From Parietaria judaica (taxonomy: Eukaryota > Streptophyta > Magnoliopsida > Rosales > Urticaceae), in contig OX940868.1 in NCBI GenBank assembly GCA_954871525.1, positions 28,639,056 through 28,703,055 on the forward strand: DNA of 64,000 bases, read 5' to 3'. The notes under the pieces were generated by a model. The model made no database searches. It saw nothing but the letters and a program-made list of their open reading frames with translations, and was not told where the DNA came from. This document shows positions 1 through 11,426 of this stretch, piece after piece. The position numbers and the translations under genes are program-made. Positions within the stretch are counted from its first letter, which is position 1; the number at the start of each line of letters is the position of its first letter.

Positions 1-1578
1 TGAAGATAACTAGCCATATCAACGTTTTAAAATTGGTGAAATAGCCATTGTTTGGTTAATTTTGTGACATAGCCAATAAACCACATTAACTGGTATAAAA
101 TGACTTATCTACCCTTATTATTAATAATAATTAATATTAAATTCAAATTAATAAATTTATTTAAAATTTATTTTAATAATTAATAATTAATACGAAGTTA
201 TTATAATTTTTTAAAAATTGATAAAATAATAAATTAGGAAATTAATATTTGAATTCAAAATTTTAAAAAAAATCAAATTTCAAATTTAGATATAAAAAAT
301 ATTTTTCACTTTTTCAAAATAAAAATTCAATTTTCGCAATAAACATTAATTTGAATTAATTGTATTAATAATTTCAAACAATTATTAAAAAACAATAACC
401 AAATTAACAATTCAAATTAGCATACATTTACACGAATAAATACGAATAAACCAAAAAAACATACATTTACAATTCAAATTAATATATATTTACACGCATA
501 AACTAATAAACATACATTTACAATTCGAATTAACATACATTTTCAAGAATAAACCAATAAACCTACATTTATCATTCGAATTACATATATTTACAAGTCG
601 AATTAACACACATATACACGACTTAACATACATATTAACACAAAATTAACAATGACAAATACAAAATTAACACGAATAAACAAAACAAAACAAAAAAAAC
701 TTCGTCCCTTGGAGTAGCCCAACCGTCCCCGTCATGTACGATCTTCTTCGACCCGCCGCTATAGTCGGTGACGTCCTTAATCACACTCCAAGAAATAAAC
801 TCGATATCGAAAACGAGCGTCGAGTTTGGCGGGACCAAATGAGGAAATCCCGTGAAATTGAAGCTTACCGGAAATCGGATCATGAAATTAATTGAGGGGT
901 TTTAATCTCTTTGGCAAGAGCTTCAAAACTCCCAATCCAATTTCATGATCGGAGACGAACTCCGGCGACCGGAGGCGGTGGACGACGGCGGTGATGGCGG
1001 GGAACACCTCCACCGAACACTAGAAGGCCTCCCGAACATGAATCCGGTGTTAGTTTTTCCAAAATCGAACTCTTTCGGGATAAATCTTAAATCGTGCAAC
1101 CGGAACTTACCGTGATTATTCTGATCAAAACCTGCAACTTATGGTCACAATTCACCTATCAATAGCTTCGTCACGTCAAGACCTTTCCAAGGGTACCAAA
1201 TTTGAGTAAATCGGAGTTTCAGAGGGGGAGTTATGAGTGTTTGAAGTTCTTGATGAGAGAGAAAACGGGAGAGAGAGAGAGTTGCGAAAATGGTGGAGAG
1301 AGAAAGATGATTTGATTGATATATGAGAGAGGAGACAATAATTTGGGTATACCTTTTCAAATTTGGTACAAAATTATTCCTAAAATCATGCATAATTAAT
1401 AAAAAAATAAAAAAATAATTATTTTAAAAATAAAAAACGAATTTTTATAGGTAGGGGCAATTTTGGTACGGAGAAATTAGTTTTCAATGCCACATCATCT
1501 TGATTGACTATTTTAATAATTAAAACCGATCAAACGTAAATTTAAACGTTAAAAGATGATTATCTACTACTATTTCTC
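1..1578. mobile_element. Non-autonomous Mutator-like (Pack-MULE-type) element
   Basis: The first ~100 bases and the reverse complement of about 1480-1578 are diverged terminal inverted repeats. They share the pattern of a tagcc/tagtcaa stretch, a tttggttaattttg-like stretch and a gtggcat-like stretch. The same termini occur at 2276-3393 and 42403-43515, which defines a family. Aligned with those copies, the left end begins about 6 bases before the window, so its target-site duplication cannot be seen. Inside are AT-rich minisatellite-like repeats (about 420-640, variants of acatacatttacaattcgaattaa) and a GC-richer gene-like block (about 690-1300) containing an antisense FKBP fragment. No transposase is visible. 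Assignment to Mutator-like elements rests on the related copy at 2276, which has a 9-bp duplication. Confidence 0.6.
692..835 (-). pseudogene. Captured fragment of an FKBP-type peptidyl-prolyl isomerase gene
   Basis: Reading the minus strand from 835 down to about 692 gives a segment that includes VPPNSTLVFDIEFISW, then a K-D linker and GDGWATPRDEV. This matches the end of one FKBP domain and the linker to the next in plant multi-domain FKBPs of the ROF1/FKBP62-FKBP65 type, where a (I/V)PPN(S/A)TL-F-(V/I)E-LSW stretch is followed by a KDI...KKI...GEKW-NPKD-DEV linker. Only about 48 residues are recognisable. The frame runs into low-complexity sequence afterwards, and no FKBP catalytic core is complete. 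It lies inside a Mutator-like element, so I read it as a transduplicated host-gene fragment and not a working gene. The family match is from memory of the motifs, not a search. Confidence 0.6.
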
Positions 1579-2275
1579 TTAAATTTATTGTTGATGATAC
1601 AGAATTGATTGCAAATAAATTTTTGTCATGTCTTCTGGCGTTGATCTTTTGGTTTTTGATCTTTCGATTTCTGGGTAAAAAAAGTGATCGACAAGTCCAT
1701 CATTGTTAGTTTTGACGGTGTATCACGTGAAAGAGACACTGACGATATTTTAGCACAATAGGCGAACTTTAAGAAAAACGTCTAACGCGTCTTGACGATG
1801 TTTCCTCTTTGAGATCTGCTTTATTTCTTAATATATGTGGTGTTCAAAATATGCAATCTACAAATCAAAAGAAATATGGATTTACTCGCAAAAGTCTTTG
1901 GTCTATTTTTCTGCGTGCCATAGAAACTTATGGCTTACAATAAATTCTCAAGAAGCGAGCATAATATTCCAATTAAACCAAGCTTCAACGTAATTGTATA
2001 GTTTGATAGAGGTGAAAGAATAATATTCATGAGACGAAGAAAAAGAAAATTCAATTTTGGCATTTATATATAATCGTGTGACTGTGAACATTTTGTGTAC
2101 TCAAATTAGATAGGAACAAGACAAAGGTCCCTATTGTTGATTTTCGCCTAATAATGATAGGGAATTTTAAAAATAGAATTTTCCGATCCCACAAGGGTTC
2201 TAACGAGAAAATCCCTACCCCATGCTACAAATTACGACAAACCAAACTACTTATAAAATAATAAAATATTTAAAA
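1579..2275. other. AT-rich intergenic sequence, no gene seen
   Basis: There is no open reading frame of interest, no RNA gene and no clear repeat between the two Mutator-like elements. Bases 2267-2275 (tatttaaaa) are the left copy of the 9-bp target-site duplication of the next element. Confidence 0.5.
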
Positions 2276-3393
2276 GAGAAATTGCTCCTACTAGCCAAAT
2301 CTAAATGTTGAAATTGCATTTTAGCTAACCTTTGATTTTCTTTTAAGAAATAGCCATGTTTGATGATGTGGACTTTTCAACACAAATTCCTTTCAAATTT
2401 GCCCTTTTGATTTATGTTTTATTGTTTTAATAAATTTACAATTAAAATTCAAATTTTGTGGGATTAATTGAAATTTTGAATCTCCCCATCGATCTCTTCT
2501 TTCTCTTTCTCTCAACCATCAAAGCCACGAAATCCATGGCTCCCAATAAGCTTGTTGTCGATCCATGTCGGTGCTTCTAATCCATGGCTCCCAAGGATCC
2601 TTCGTCGTTGTCTCTGACGTCGTCAAGGAAAAGCGCCATGCTTCGACTAACCTGATAGAGGATAATCCCTAAATCCATTTTGTTCATCCATTTATTTGCA
2701 TGTTTAAATCCTCGATTAATTCTTGACGTCAATCCTTGTCAATTCTCGCTGATGTCGACGCCGACGCCGATCCAGATTCGATCCATAAGGATCAGAGTCG
2801 CACCAGGAGATGTAAAGTGGCTCCATGGAATAAACCCAAGTACCAACGGTTAATAACGTTAATACACCAACAGTTAATAACGTTAATATACCAACGGTTA
2901 ATAATGTTAATATACCAAGAATCTAAATAAGTTAATAAACACAGATTTAAAATAAACCTACAAAACTTGTTAATAAACCATGTTGATAAACCCTGTTAAT
3001 ATACCAAGAATCGAAATAAGTTAATAAACGCAGATTCAAAATAAACCTACCAACTATTAATAAAAATAGATTCGAAATAAACCCAAGTACCAACGGTTAA
3101 TAGCGTGATTCGAAAATCGCCGTGAATGGAAGCTGGAATGGTTGTATTCCCTAATTTCAGAGATTTTCAATTTCAATTATGATTTTCATATTAAATTTTC
3201 ATTGCTGAATTAGTGGAATAAAATATTGTTAATTAAAATTAGATATTAAAATCAGAATGTATATATATAATATTTAAGGCTATATAAGTCATTTTATATT
3301 CATTAACATGGTTAATTGGCTATGGATAAATATAAACCAAAAATTGACTATTTAACAAATATCAATCTATTTGACTATTATGCTATAATGCCC
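2276..3393. mobile_element. Non-autonomous Mutator-like element with 9-bp TSD
   Basis: The element starts GAGAAATTGCTCCTACTAGCC, and its right end read in reverse is GGGCATTATAGCATAGTCAA, with further inverted similarity inward (about 60-100 bases). It is flanked by perfect 9-bp direct repeats tatttaaaa at 2267-2275 and 3394-3402, the hallmark of Mutator-superfamily insertion. The interior (about 2490-2660) is GC-richer and gene-like, with repeated atggctccca stretches, but no long frame and no recognised protein. At about 2820-3090 there is a degenerate tandem repeat of roughly 20-25 bp (ccaacggttaataacgttaa variants). There is no transposase, so it depends on another element. Confidence 0.75.
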
Positions 3394-3402
3394 TATTTAA
3401 AA

Positions 3403-4132
3403 TTAGTATCCCTTGCTAAATAAACATTCACGTCAATTAGTTTGATTAAGATTTTTATATATGGCAGTTTCCGTAAATTTAACTTCACAACTCAAAAAAT
3501 TGTTACAATAATAATATCTGTACATTTAGTTAAATTAATGTCTGTTTTCATGGTATAATTTTAAGTATTCATCACTTAATTATTTAAAGAGAATTATGTT
3601 TGTTGATGCGAAGACTTGTAAGATGAGAACCATTTGTCCTAATTAATTTAAATAAGCGAGTAGATATAATAATAATAATAATAATAATAACAATAATAAT
3701 AACAACAATATGCTATATTTGTAAAAGACAATTCAGTGACTGGCTTCGTAACATTTTTAAGATCTCATAAAGAAAAATATAGATAATACTGCACAAATTT
3801 TTAATGTTTAGTTCATTAAAAATACATATTATTTAAATAAATAAAAAAGAGAATTGACTATTGATTCTTAGGAAAATAAATACGAAAATAAAAAACTCTT
3901 TTGTAATTTTGTTTTCTTGCTGACTTTATTACACTAGTTTAGAGGTGTCAATAGACTAAAATCATATCTTTGTTTTTAGAATAGACCAAAAGCTACGGAT
4001 CTTAGGTATTACAACTTATGTACAAAAATCTAAAATCGCTTTTGTATTTTTTGTAAAAATAATTTTATCAAACACCTGGAAATCAATTTTGTTTATTTTA
4101 AAAAACAAAAACATAACTTTTTAAGCTAAGCA
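3403..4132. other. AT-rich intergenic sequence with duplicated block and ATA repeat
   Basis: No gene is visible. Bases 3596-3845 are recognisably similar to 17290-17565. Both have a ttgatgc-aag-cttgtaagatg-gaacca-tgtcctaa stretch, then aagatctcataaa and a gttcattaa stretch in the same order. An (ATA/ACA)n microsatellite lies at about 3666-3712. The shared block is probably part of the unit copied when the kinase genes duplicated. Confidence 0.5.
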
Positions 4133-5000
4133 AGAGCGGGTCCAGAATTCTAAGTTGAGAGTGACGAAGAATAGATAAACTATATAAATTATATGACGTT
4201 GTAAAATATATATTTACAGTAGCAAAGAAAGAAAATAATTTATTTGATACGGAAAATAAAGATTATTAGATTTTTATCATTTAGCGATGTTTTTTAATTA
4301 TTGTTACTTTTATAATAATTTTTTATTGTTATAATATGGATTAAGTAACTATACTAAGTTAAAAAAAAACGAAATTAAAAAATCACATCAATGAGAGGAA
4401 TTCCCTACCAATGAGATAGTCTTACTTAGAGCTGCACAAACCTTGGCCACGACTCATCGCGATCAGAATCGCTAGAATCGCCGGAATCACGGTCGCGACA
4501 GGCCGCGAACTGTCCTGTGCCGATGCATCGCGATGGAGGGAGAGAGAGAGAGGCCTTGTGATACGGAGAGAGGGAGAGAGGGAGAGAGAGATAGAGAGGG
4601 AGAGGCCTGAAGAACGCCGGAATCGCGACGTTCCTCCACGTTCGCGATTTTCAGCCCACAGTCGCGAGCCGCCGCGATTCTCCAAAAGCCGTCGCGACGC
4701 GTCGAATCGCTAGTGGGGATGACCGTTTTGCAGCTCTAGTCTCCACTCTCCAGTGAGATAGTCATGTGCAGGAAAAAACAAAATAGAAAATGGTGAGGGC
4801 TGGATTCGAACCTAGGACGTGAGTGAGTAAAAAAGATAGGTCATCGGCTAAGTCAGATATACTTTTTATCTTCGGTTAGGATAGTTTAATATATATATCT
4901 TAGTCAATTATTTAGTTAAAAGGTTTAAGGCTTATATAGTCGAGCCGTCCGGCTCGGGGTGACATTAGTCACCCCCAAACATAGCTGGGTCCGCCCCTAC
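4133..5000. mobile_element. Degenerate non-autonomous DNA transposon
   Basis: The left end (gagcgggtccagaattctaag, then ttgagagtgac) and the reverse of the right end (taggggcggacccagctatg, then tttgggggtgac) form inverted termini of about 32 bases with moderate divergence. The GGGGCGGA-CCAG type of terminus recurs in plant repeats. I see no clean target-site duplication, so the superfamily is not assigned. Another GC-rich element (4427-4738) sits inside it. The ggattcgaacctagg stretch near 4802 resembles a tRNA B box but is not part of a foldable tRNA. Confidence 0.45.
4427..4738. mobile_element. Small GC-rich hAT-like MITE nested in an older element
   Basis: The 312-bp segment begins TAGAGCTGCACAAACC and ends (reverse) TAGAGCTGCAAAACGG, a clear terminal inverted repeat. 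It is far richer in GC than its surroundings, with repeated tcgcga-type words and a GA-rich stretch (about 4535-4605). The TAGAGCTGCA termini suggest hAT. The 8 bases on each side (gtcttact and gtctccac) match only partly, so the duplication is decayed or the boundary is slightly off. Confidence 0.5.
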
Positions 5001-6361
5001 AAGTACACTTATTATATAATTAATATTTTATTTGTTTCATATGTTCTATATAGCTTTTTAATTTTCAATTAAAACTTTTAACTTCATTGATCTAAAAAAT
5101 AAGTGATTCTTAGTGATCGTGTAATATTTTTAATATAATATAGCTTCGTAAAAAACTTATCCCGCTGAGTAAAAATCTAAGCCGTTTTAGTTTGTGAAAA
5201 ACCAACTAAATTCGACCCGTAAAAGCCTAATAAATTCAACTCGTAAAAGCCCGTCCTGTGACATTGTGGGTCTAGGTTCATGGACCGGTGTTGGTCTTGA
5301 TGGCTCTTTTAAAACCCGCCTCGCCCTGCCCTGCCTGCACATCGAACGAGGCGGGTGAAGTCCACCCCATTCAATTTGCAGGCTTAACGGGTTGTGGCCG
5401 GCCAGCCTCGACACTCGTACACATGATGGAGATGTGGATATGGGATATGTGGTTTCTATTACAGTTTGGTTTACACACCACTCTAAAACTTATCGAAAAA
5501 GAAGAAGAAGAATTATCATCCACGGCTCTCGAATAACACACCTACTCACTTGTCAAACATTTTACCACTTCAAAAAAGGAAACGTGGAGTTTTTTGTTAC
5601 ATGGTATGGTACTACTTTTGTAAATGTGGAACTTCAAAATATGGAATTTTTAAATACGAGAAGTATAATTTAGGTTCCCAATTGATTTTACTTTCATCTG
5701 AACCATCATATATTTTGTTTTCTTATTAATTTTAATTTAATCTGAACCATCATATCTAGATCTGAAATAGCATATTAGTTCCAATTTTTTTCCCATTATG
5801 CAAAAACCAGCACAATATATCTTTCTTCTTTTTTTTTCTTTTTTTTTTTTTCACGTTTAGAAGGCTTCTTAGCAGAACTTTGTATTTTCTTAATAAGGAC
5901 TTTGTATTTTTTTCTTAAAATCTATCATTTTGCTTTTGCATTATGAGTATATAATATATATATATCCAATCAGTATACTCATCGGTTATTTTGTTATTAT
6001 ACTCGTAAAATCCGATTGACACAATCCATAATGATTTTAAAATTAAGCAAAAACCCATTGGTATACCCGTACTGCCATCAAGCCACTTTTTGCTAACCAA
6101 GGTCGTAAGATGTCCATTCAAAAAACAAAAAAGGTCGTAAGATGACTATTTGGTTTCAGCAGATTCTCAAAGAATGTTTATTAGTTTAATTTAAGGTTTC
6201 TACGCAAACACCATGTAATTACCTCAAATATTAATAATTTCAAATATATATATATATATATATATATTCTCACGTTTCTATCGAATATTTTTCAATATAT
6301 AATAATAAACAATACCATGCAATACAGATTCATTATTCGTAGATACTAACAATTAACAAAT
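5001..6361. other. Intergenic and upstream region of gene A
   Basis: No gene is visible. Bases 5150-5420 contain a GC-rich repeat-like stretch with aaaagcccgtc and aaaacccgcctcgcc motifs, probably a remnant of a non-autonomous hAT-type element. Homopyrimidine runs occur at about 5821-5852, and an (AT)n run lies at 6247-6268, about 95 bases before the gene A start codon. I see no clear core promoter. Confidence 0.4.
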
Positions 6362-7920
6362 ATGTTCAAACAAAGCTATATTCTGTTGGCATTGCTTGCT
6401 GCTTTGGCTCCGGAATTTCTCGTTCACGCACAACAAAACGACCAATCGGGTTTCATTAGCTTAGACTGTGGGCTACCGAGAAACCGAACCTACACCGAGC
6501 CCAGCACACGGCTTAACTACACCTCTGATGCAGCGTTCATTGACACCGGGATAAGCCACAGCGTCACGCACGAGAGCAAACTCAGCCAGCAGGAGCAAGC
6601 CTGGACACTCCGGTACTTTCCAGACGGGATGCGGAACTGCTACAAGATTAACGTCACAGCTCGGACGAGGTACTTGATCAGAACGACGTTTCTTTACGGA
6701 AACTACGACGGTTTGGGCATCATGCCGAAGTTTGACCTCCACCTGGGTGGGAACTTCTGGACGACCGTGAACCTCGTCAACGTGTCCGTCGCCAGCTTCA
6801 ATGAGATCCTACACATCCCGTCTGATAGCTATGTTCACGTCTGCCTCGTCAACACTGGCGAAGGGACGCCCTTCATCTCTGCTCTGGAATTGAGGCCCAT
6901 ATCCAACCTCAGGTACTACGACAGTACCGGCTCCGTCGAGTCTTTGGTGTTCCTCCACCGCTACGACATCGGTTCTGAGTCTACTGTTTATTACCGGTGA
7001 GCCCTATTAGAATTGAATTAAATGTTGTGGAGTTTTTTTAACTAAGTCACTACTAGTACTACGTCTCAGATAACATTTTGTATTTTTTTAAAGCTGTTTG
7101 AAAAAAAACCGTCTTACAAACCCTATCTCGCCGTGGTGAGTTTGAATCTTGCCACCGCGAGATGTGCCAAACGTCTCTGTTTTTGTTTTTTAAATACCAT
7201 GCTAGTTCTCTCATTTCAACATTTTTTTTTCTCTTTCTCTCTCTCTCTCAAACTCTCGTATTCTCCCCTTTCAACATTTTTTTTTTAAACGATTTATGTT
7301 TGGAAACGGATTTTTTTTTCTTCTCTTTCTAGTGGGTGGAAATGACGTTCTAATCAAGACCTAATAATTAAGACTATTTCCTATATAGTTCGGGTCTAAC
7401 ATTTTGGCCTTGAAACCGAGCTTGTCCTCAAACTCAAACTCGCCTTTCCGAACCCCAAGATTGTATTCAACGCGTCGATTGGGACATGTTGTGGCTCTTT
7501 CTTAACCTAATTGTGAAGCATCACGGGACTCCACTTCAAAACCAATTGGCAATGAGAAGAGTAACCAATGACCTTTTAAACCGTGTTATAAGTCTCTATA
7601 CATGTCTTTTTCACGTGGGACTTAACATGCCCGCTCAAGATGGTACATGGCTCTTTTGGGCTCATACATCCTAGGAGTTAGGCTGAATCTTTTTTTTTTT
7701 AATTTATTTTCCGAATTATGCTCATTTGAGTTTAATTGATAACATGTGAAATATCACGAGGTTCCACTTTATAATCAATTAACAAAAAGAGGGGTATCTC
7801 ATGACATTTTTAAGCCTAGTGACGCGTCTTTTCAACGTGAGGCTTAAGTCTAATCGACCAAGTCCTTCTAATTATTGTTGCTATAACATCTTCCCTTTCC
7901 ACCCTAAATAAATAGGTAAT

Positions 7921-8914
7921 TGTATGAGTATTTTTCAAAGCCCAGAAAATTCAAGGCCCAACCCGAAACCGCACCCACGAGGCCAAACAACTTAAAAGTC
8001 CACAAAGGCGATCCAGACTCATCCCAGAAAAATTAAGTAGGTCCCGGCCCAAAAAAGTCAGCTTAGGCCTAACCCAAAAAACACGTCCACACAGACGCGT
8101 TTAATTACTTAAACAAGCAGTCGTGGAATCGCATATTCGCGCAGTCGCACACTCGCGCAGCCACACAATCGCGCATTCGTGCAGCCTCGCAATCGCACTG
8201 TCGGGCAATCGTGCAAACAATATATTAATTGCTCGAGGGCCCAAAAAGTATTATTAATAACTCATAGGTTCTTGGACCCTCTTATAAATAGAAGCTTCAT
8301 TTCAATCAAACAGTATTCATCACAACTCACTCAAACGTCCTATAAAGTGATTAAACCTCCGCATTCCCTTCTCTTAAATATCTCGACTTAAATACCCGAC
8401 TAATGTTGAGCATCATAGGTGAATAAAGAGGTACCCCCTCTTGTGACCTTGGCCAGGTTTTTTCTGGTTCTACAGACGGAGAAGCTAGCTAGAGCGGAAG
8501 CGCTGCTCAAATTCCCGACGCTAGAAATAGAGATTCTAAGGCCCGATCCCCGACCTGCCCTACGGAGGTTCCGGTTCTATGCGCTCGCAAACCTATATCC
8601 CGAGTCTTAGGACTTTGTGATAACAGGTCGGAGGACCCAGTTCTGGTACGACGATAAGTGGATGGGCCGATCAAGGTCGATAATCGACCTGTCCTACGGA
8701 TGTTCTGGTTCTCAGCGGTTGTTGACTTATATCACGAGTCCTAGGGCTTTGGGGTAACGGGTTAGAGGACCCGGTTCAAGTCCGACGGTAAGCTGATCCG
8801 ATCTACAAGATTCCAGAGTCCAAGCTCCAAACCCAAGAAAAGTCAACAAGGACTATGGGCCTGGCCCAAATCTTTGAGCCGCTATAATGTTTGATCTAAT
8901 TTTCAGCGTCAACA
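7921..8914 (+). mobile_element. Solo LTR, 994 bp, in intron 1 of gene A
   Basis: The segment starts TGTATGAG and ends GCGTCAACA (TG...CA). It is flanked by a perfect 5-bp target-site duplication, GTAAT at 7916-7920 and 8915-8919. A TATA-like ttataaatag near 8282 followed by a cytosine/adenine-rich start region fits an LTR promoter on the + strand. Bases about 8553-8677 and 8687-8807 are two diverged tandem copies of a ~120-bp unit (cctacgga-gttc-ggttct ... gaggaccc-gttc). Bases 8110-8220 are rich in tcgcgca/tcgcaca words. There is no internal coding region, so this is what remains after LTR-LTR recombination. Confidence 0.85.
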
Positions 8915-9281
8915 GTAATTAAAACCCCAAGTAACCTTTTTATATGATTAAAAGCCTGATATCCTATAATAAAGAAATAGGTAATTAAATGAATTTTCTA
9001 ATTAGGATTAAATCCTAATAATTGTGGGTCTAACACTTTCCCTTTCCATACCTAAACGTCCAATATCAGCACCACAAGATTCGAAATAGGCATTAAATAA
9101 ATGAATTCGGCTTACAAAATGAACATCATTCAATAAATTTGTGTTTGATTTGAGTATTACCATCTTTTTATGTAGCTAGTATTTCTATTCTAATATTTTA
9201 TTTACAAAAAAATTTAAGTGTCCTTTTAACTCGCCATACTCATGAAAGGCCAATGTCACAGTAATAACATAATCAATATTA

Positions 9282-10277
9282 GGGCAAACTGCGGCTAATG
9301 TAACGAATGTTTGTTTTTTTACGGATTATATACCTAATGTGTATTTTCGACGGCTAATGTACCCAAATTTTATTCTGATAGATTTTTTCGCATTTTCCGT
9401 CACTTGACCGTCAGCGAGTGATTTGTACACTTTTCGTATTTTTGACATAACTCACTCATTTTTTGTCCAAATTTTATGCACAACCTATGCTTGGAAAGAT
9501 AAGAGATAGATCTACAACTTTGGTGTTTTAAGTTTTGTAAAAAAAGTTTTTATTATTCCAAAATTTTAACTACAACGTAAAACTGGACATTAGTTTAATA
9601 CAAAATTATTGTTTCGAGTAAATTTTAATACACTTAATGACTTTTTATGGTAAAATGGTAAACTACAAAGTTGTAGATAGATTATTTATCCTTCCAAAGG
9701 TTATTTATTTATAAATTTTGGACAAAAAAGAGTAAGTTATGCGAAAAACATGAAAAATGTGATGTGAAAAAATCTTTCGTATTTTTGGTATAACTTACTC
9801 ATTTTTTGTCCAAAATTTATAAATAAACTACTGTTGGAAAGATAAAGATTTATCTACAACATTTTAGTTTTATGTTTTATCAGAAAAATCATTATGTATA
9901 TTAAAATTTGCTCGAAACAAATATTTTATATTAAACTAATGTTCAGTTTTACGTTGTAATTGAAATTTCGTATTTTGTTCACACTTTTTTTTACAAAACT
10001 TAAAACATAAAAGTTGTAGATCTATCTCTTATATTTCCAACCGTAGGTCGTGCATAAAATTTGGACAAAAATGAGTGAGTTATGTCAAAAATGCGAAAAG
10101 TGTACATATCACTTGTTGACGGTCAAGTGACGGAAAACAGGAAAAAATTAACGGAATAAAGTTTGGGTACATTAGCTGTCAAAAAAAAACAATGAGTACA
10201 TAATCCGCATAAAAACAAACATTAAGTACATAATCCACATAAAAACAAACATTAAGTACATTAGCCGCAGTTTACCC
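9282..10277. mobile_element. Fold-back Mutator-like element, 996 bp, 9-bp TSD
   Basis: The left terminus is GGGCAAACTGCGGCTAATGT, and the right terminus in reverse is GGGTAAACTGCGGCTAATGT. It is flanked by perfect 9-bp repeats tcaatatta at 9273-9281 and 10278-10286. The two halves are inverted copies of each other almost throughout; for example, the stretch with gtcacttgaccgtca near 9400 pairs with tgacggtcaagtgac near 10120. The centre of symmetry lies close to 9770. The whole element could form a hairpin with arms near 480 bases. No protein is encoded. Confidence 0.85.
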
Positions 10278-10661
10278 TCAATATTAATACAGATTCGTAT
10301 CTTTAATCAGATTAAACTTAATGAGGCAAATGCCCATTTGTGGCTCAAGGTTTAAAAAAAATGTCCATTTCTAATTATGGAAATCATAACTACCAACAAA
10401 TTGAAATATGGACTAAATTGCCCTTCTAATTTTTAAACCACATTTAATTATAATTCGTTTTTTAAATTAAAATAAAAAATAATTTTTTTCTCAAATGTAG
10501 CAAATTGAATAAATTAATTAAAAACAAATCTCCTCTATTAATTAGTATTATTTTTTATTAGCTCTAACAAATCACTTTTAATATTCCCTATTTTAACGAT
10601 TAAAATCTTAAATTTATTTTCCTATTAATCTATATTTATTTCGAATTTTTATTTATGAAAC

Positions 10662-10885
10662 TTGATTTTCGTTTGCTTAATTTTATGTAAATTTGTTTAC
10701 GAAACTTGGTTTTCGTTATGCTTTCATTATGTGTAAATCTGTTTACAAAACTTGGTTTTCCTTCTGCCTCATTTTATGTAAATCTGTTTACAAAACTTGG
10801 TTTTCGTTTCTCCTCATTTTATGTAAATCTATTTACGAAATTTGGTTTTCGTTTTGCCTCATTTTAGGTAAATCTGTTTACAAAT
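10662..10885. repeat. 45-bp minisatellite, about five copies
   Basis: Copies of a unit containing tgtaaatctgtttacaaaac, then ttggttttcgt, are spaced 46, 45, 45 and 45 bases apart (tgtaa at 10686, 10732, 10777, 10822 and near 10867). Because the period is a multiple of three, a repetitive open frame appears here. I regard it as a by-product of the repeat and not a protein. Confidence 0.75.
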
Positions 10886-11363
10886 CTGTTGACAAGATTT
10901 TAAAATTTCATATACATATCCATAAATGCAAATTTGTGTAAAATAACTCCAAAAAAGTGTAAAAACATTTACAAAAAGCGTGTAAATCCAGTTAGAAAAA
11001 TATTGCCCCTCTAAGAGAAATTATCACTTCAAAATATCATAAAATAATTTACGAAAATCAAATATATTACCTTAAAACTGTAAACATATATATACAGAAA
11101 ACTGTAAATAAATTTACAGTTACGATTGCGTGGAAAGGATCATCGCGCCGCGACGGAGAGCGATGGAGGAAGGATGCGCAACGGAGGGCGACCGCGACAG
11201 AGGAAGGAGGCGCGATGGAGGGCGACCACGACGGAGGCCACGGCCGCCTCCTCGGCAACTGCGACAATGGTCGCCTCCTCGGCAACCGCGACCATGGTCG
11301 CCGAAGCCACGCACAAAGTTGCCGCGCTCTCGGCCCGAATCCGGCGATGGTGGTCAATCCGAC

Positions 11364-11365
<2 letters not shown>

Positions 11366-11425
<60 letters not shown>
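11366..11425. repeat. (GA)n microsatellite
   Basis: About 60 bases of uninterrupted GA dinucleotides follow the GC-rich block of the intronic element. It produces long Arg-Glu reading frames on both strands that are artefacts. Confidence 0.95.

Positions 11426-11426
<1 letters not shown>

Noticed and set aside
4790..4870. Possible tRNA or SINE (ggattcgaacctagg, B-box-like in reverse)
   Set aside because: No matching acceptor, D or anticodon stems can be built, and no A box at the right distance. It lies inside a decayed DNA transposon.
6473..6742. Antisense frames over the malectin exons (also in genes B, C, D and E)
   Set aside because: They are shadows of the GC-richer coding exons and recur at the same place in each paralogue.
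10693..10941. Repetitive frame with KSVYKTWFSF-like units
   Set aside because: The 45-bp minisatellite has a period divisible by three, so an open frame arises by chance. No start context or promoter.
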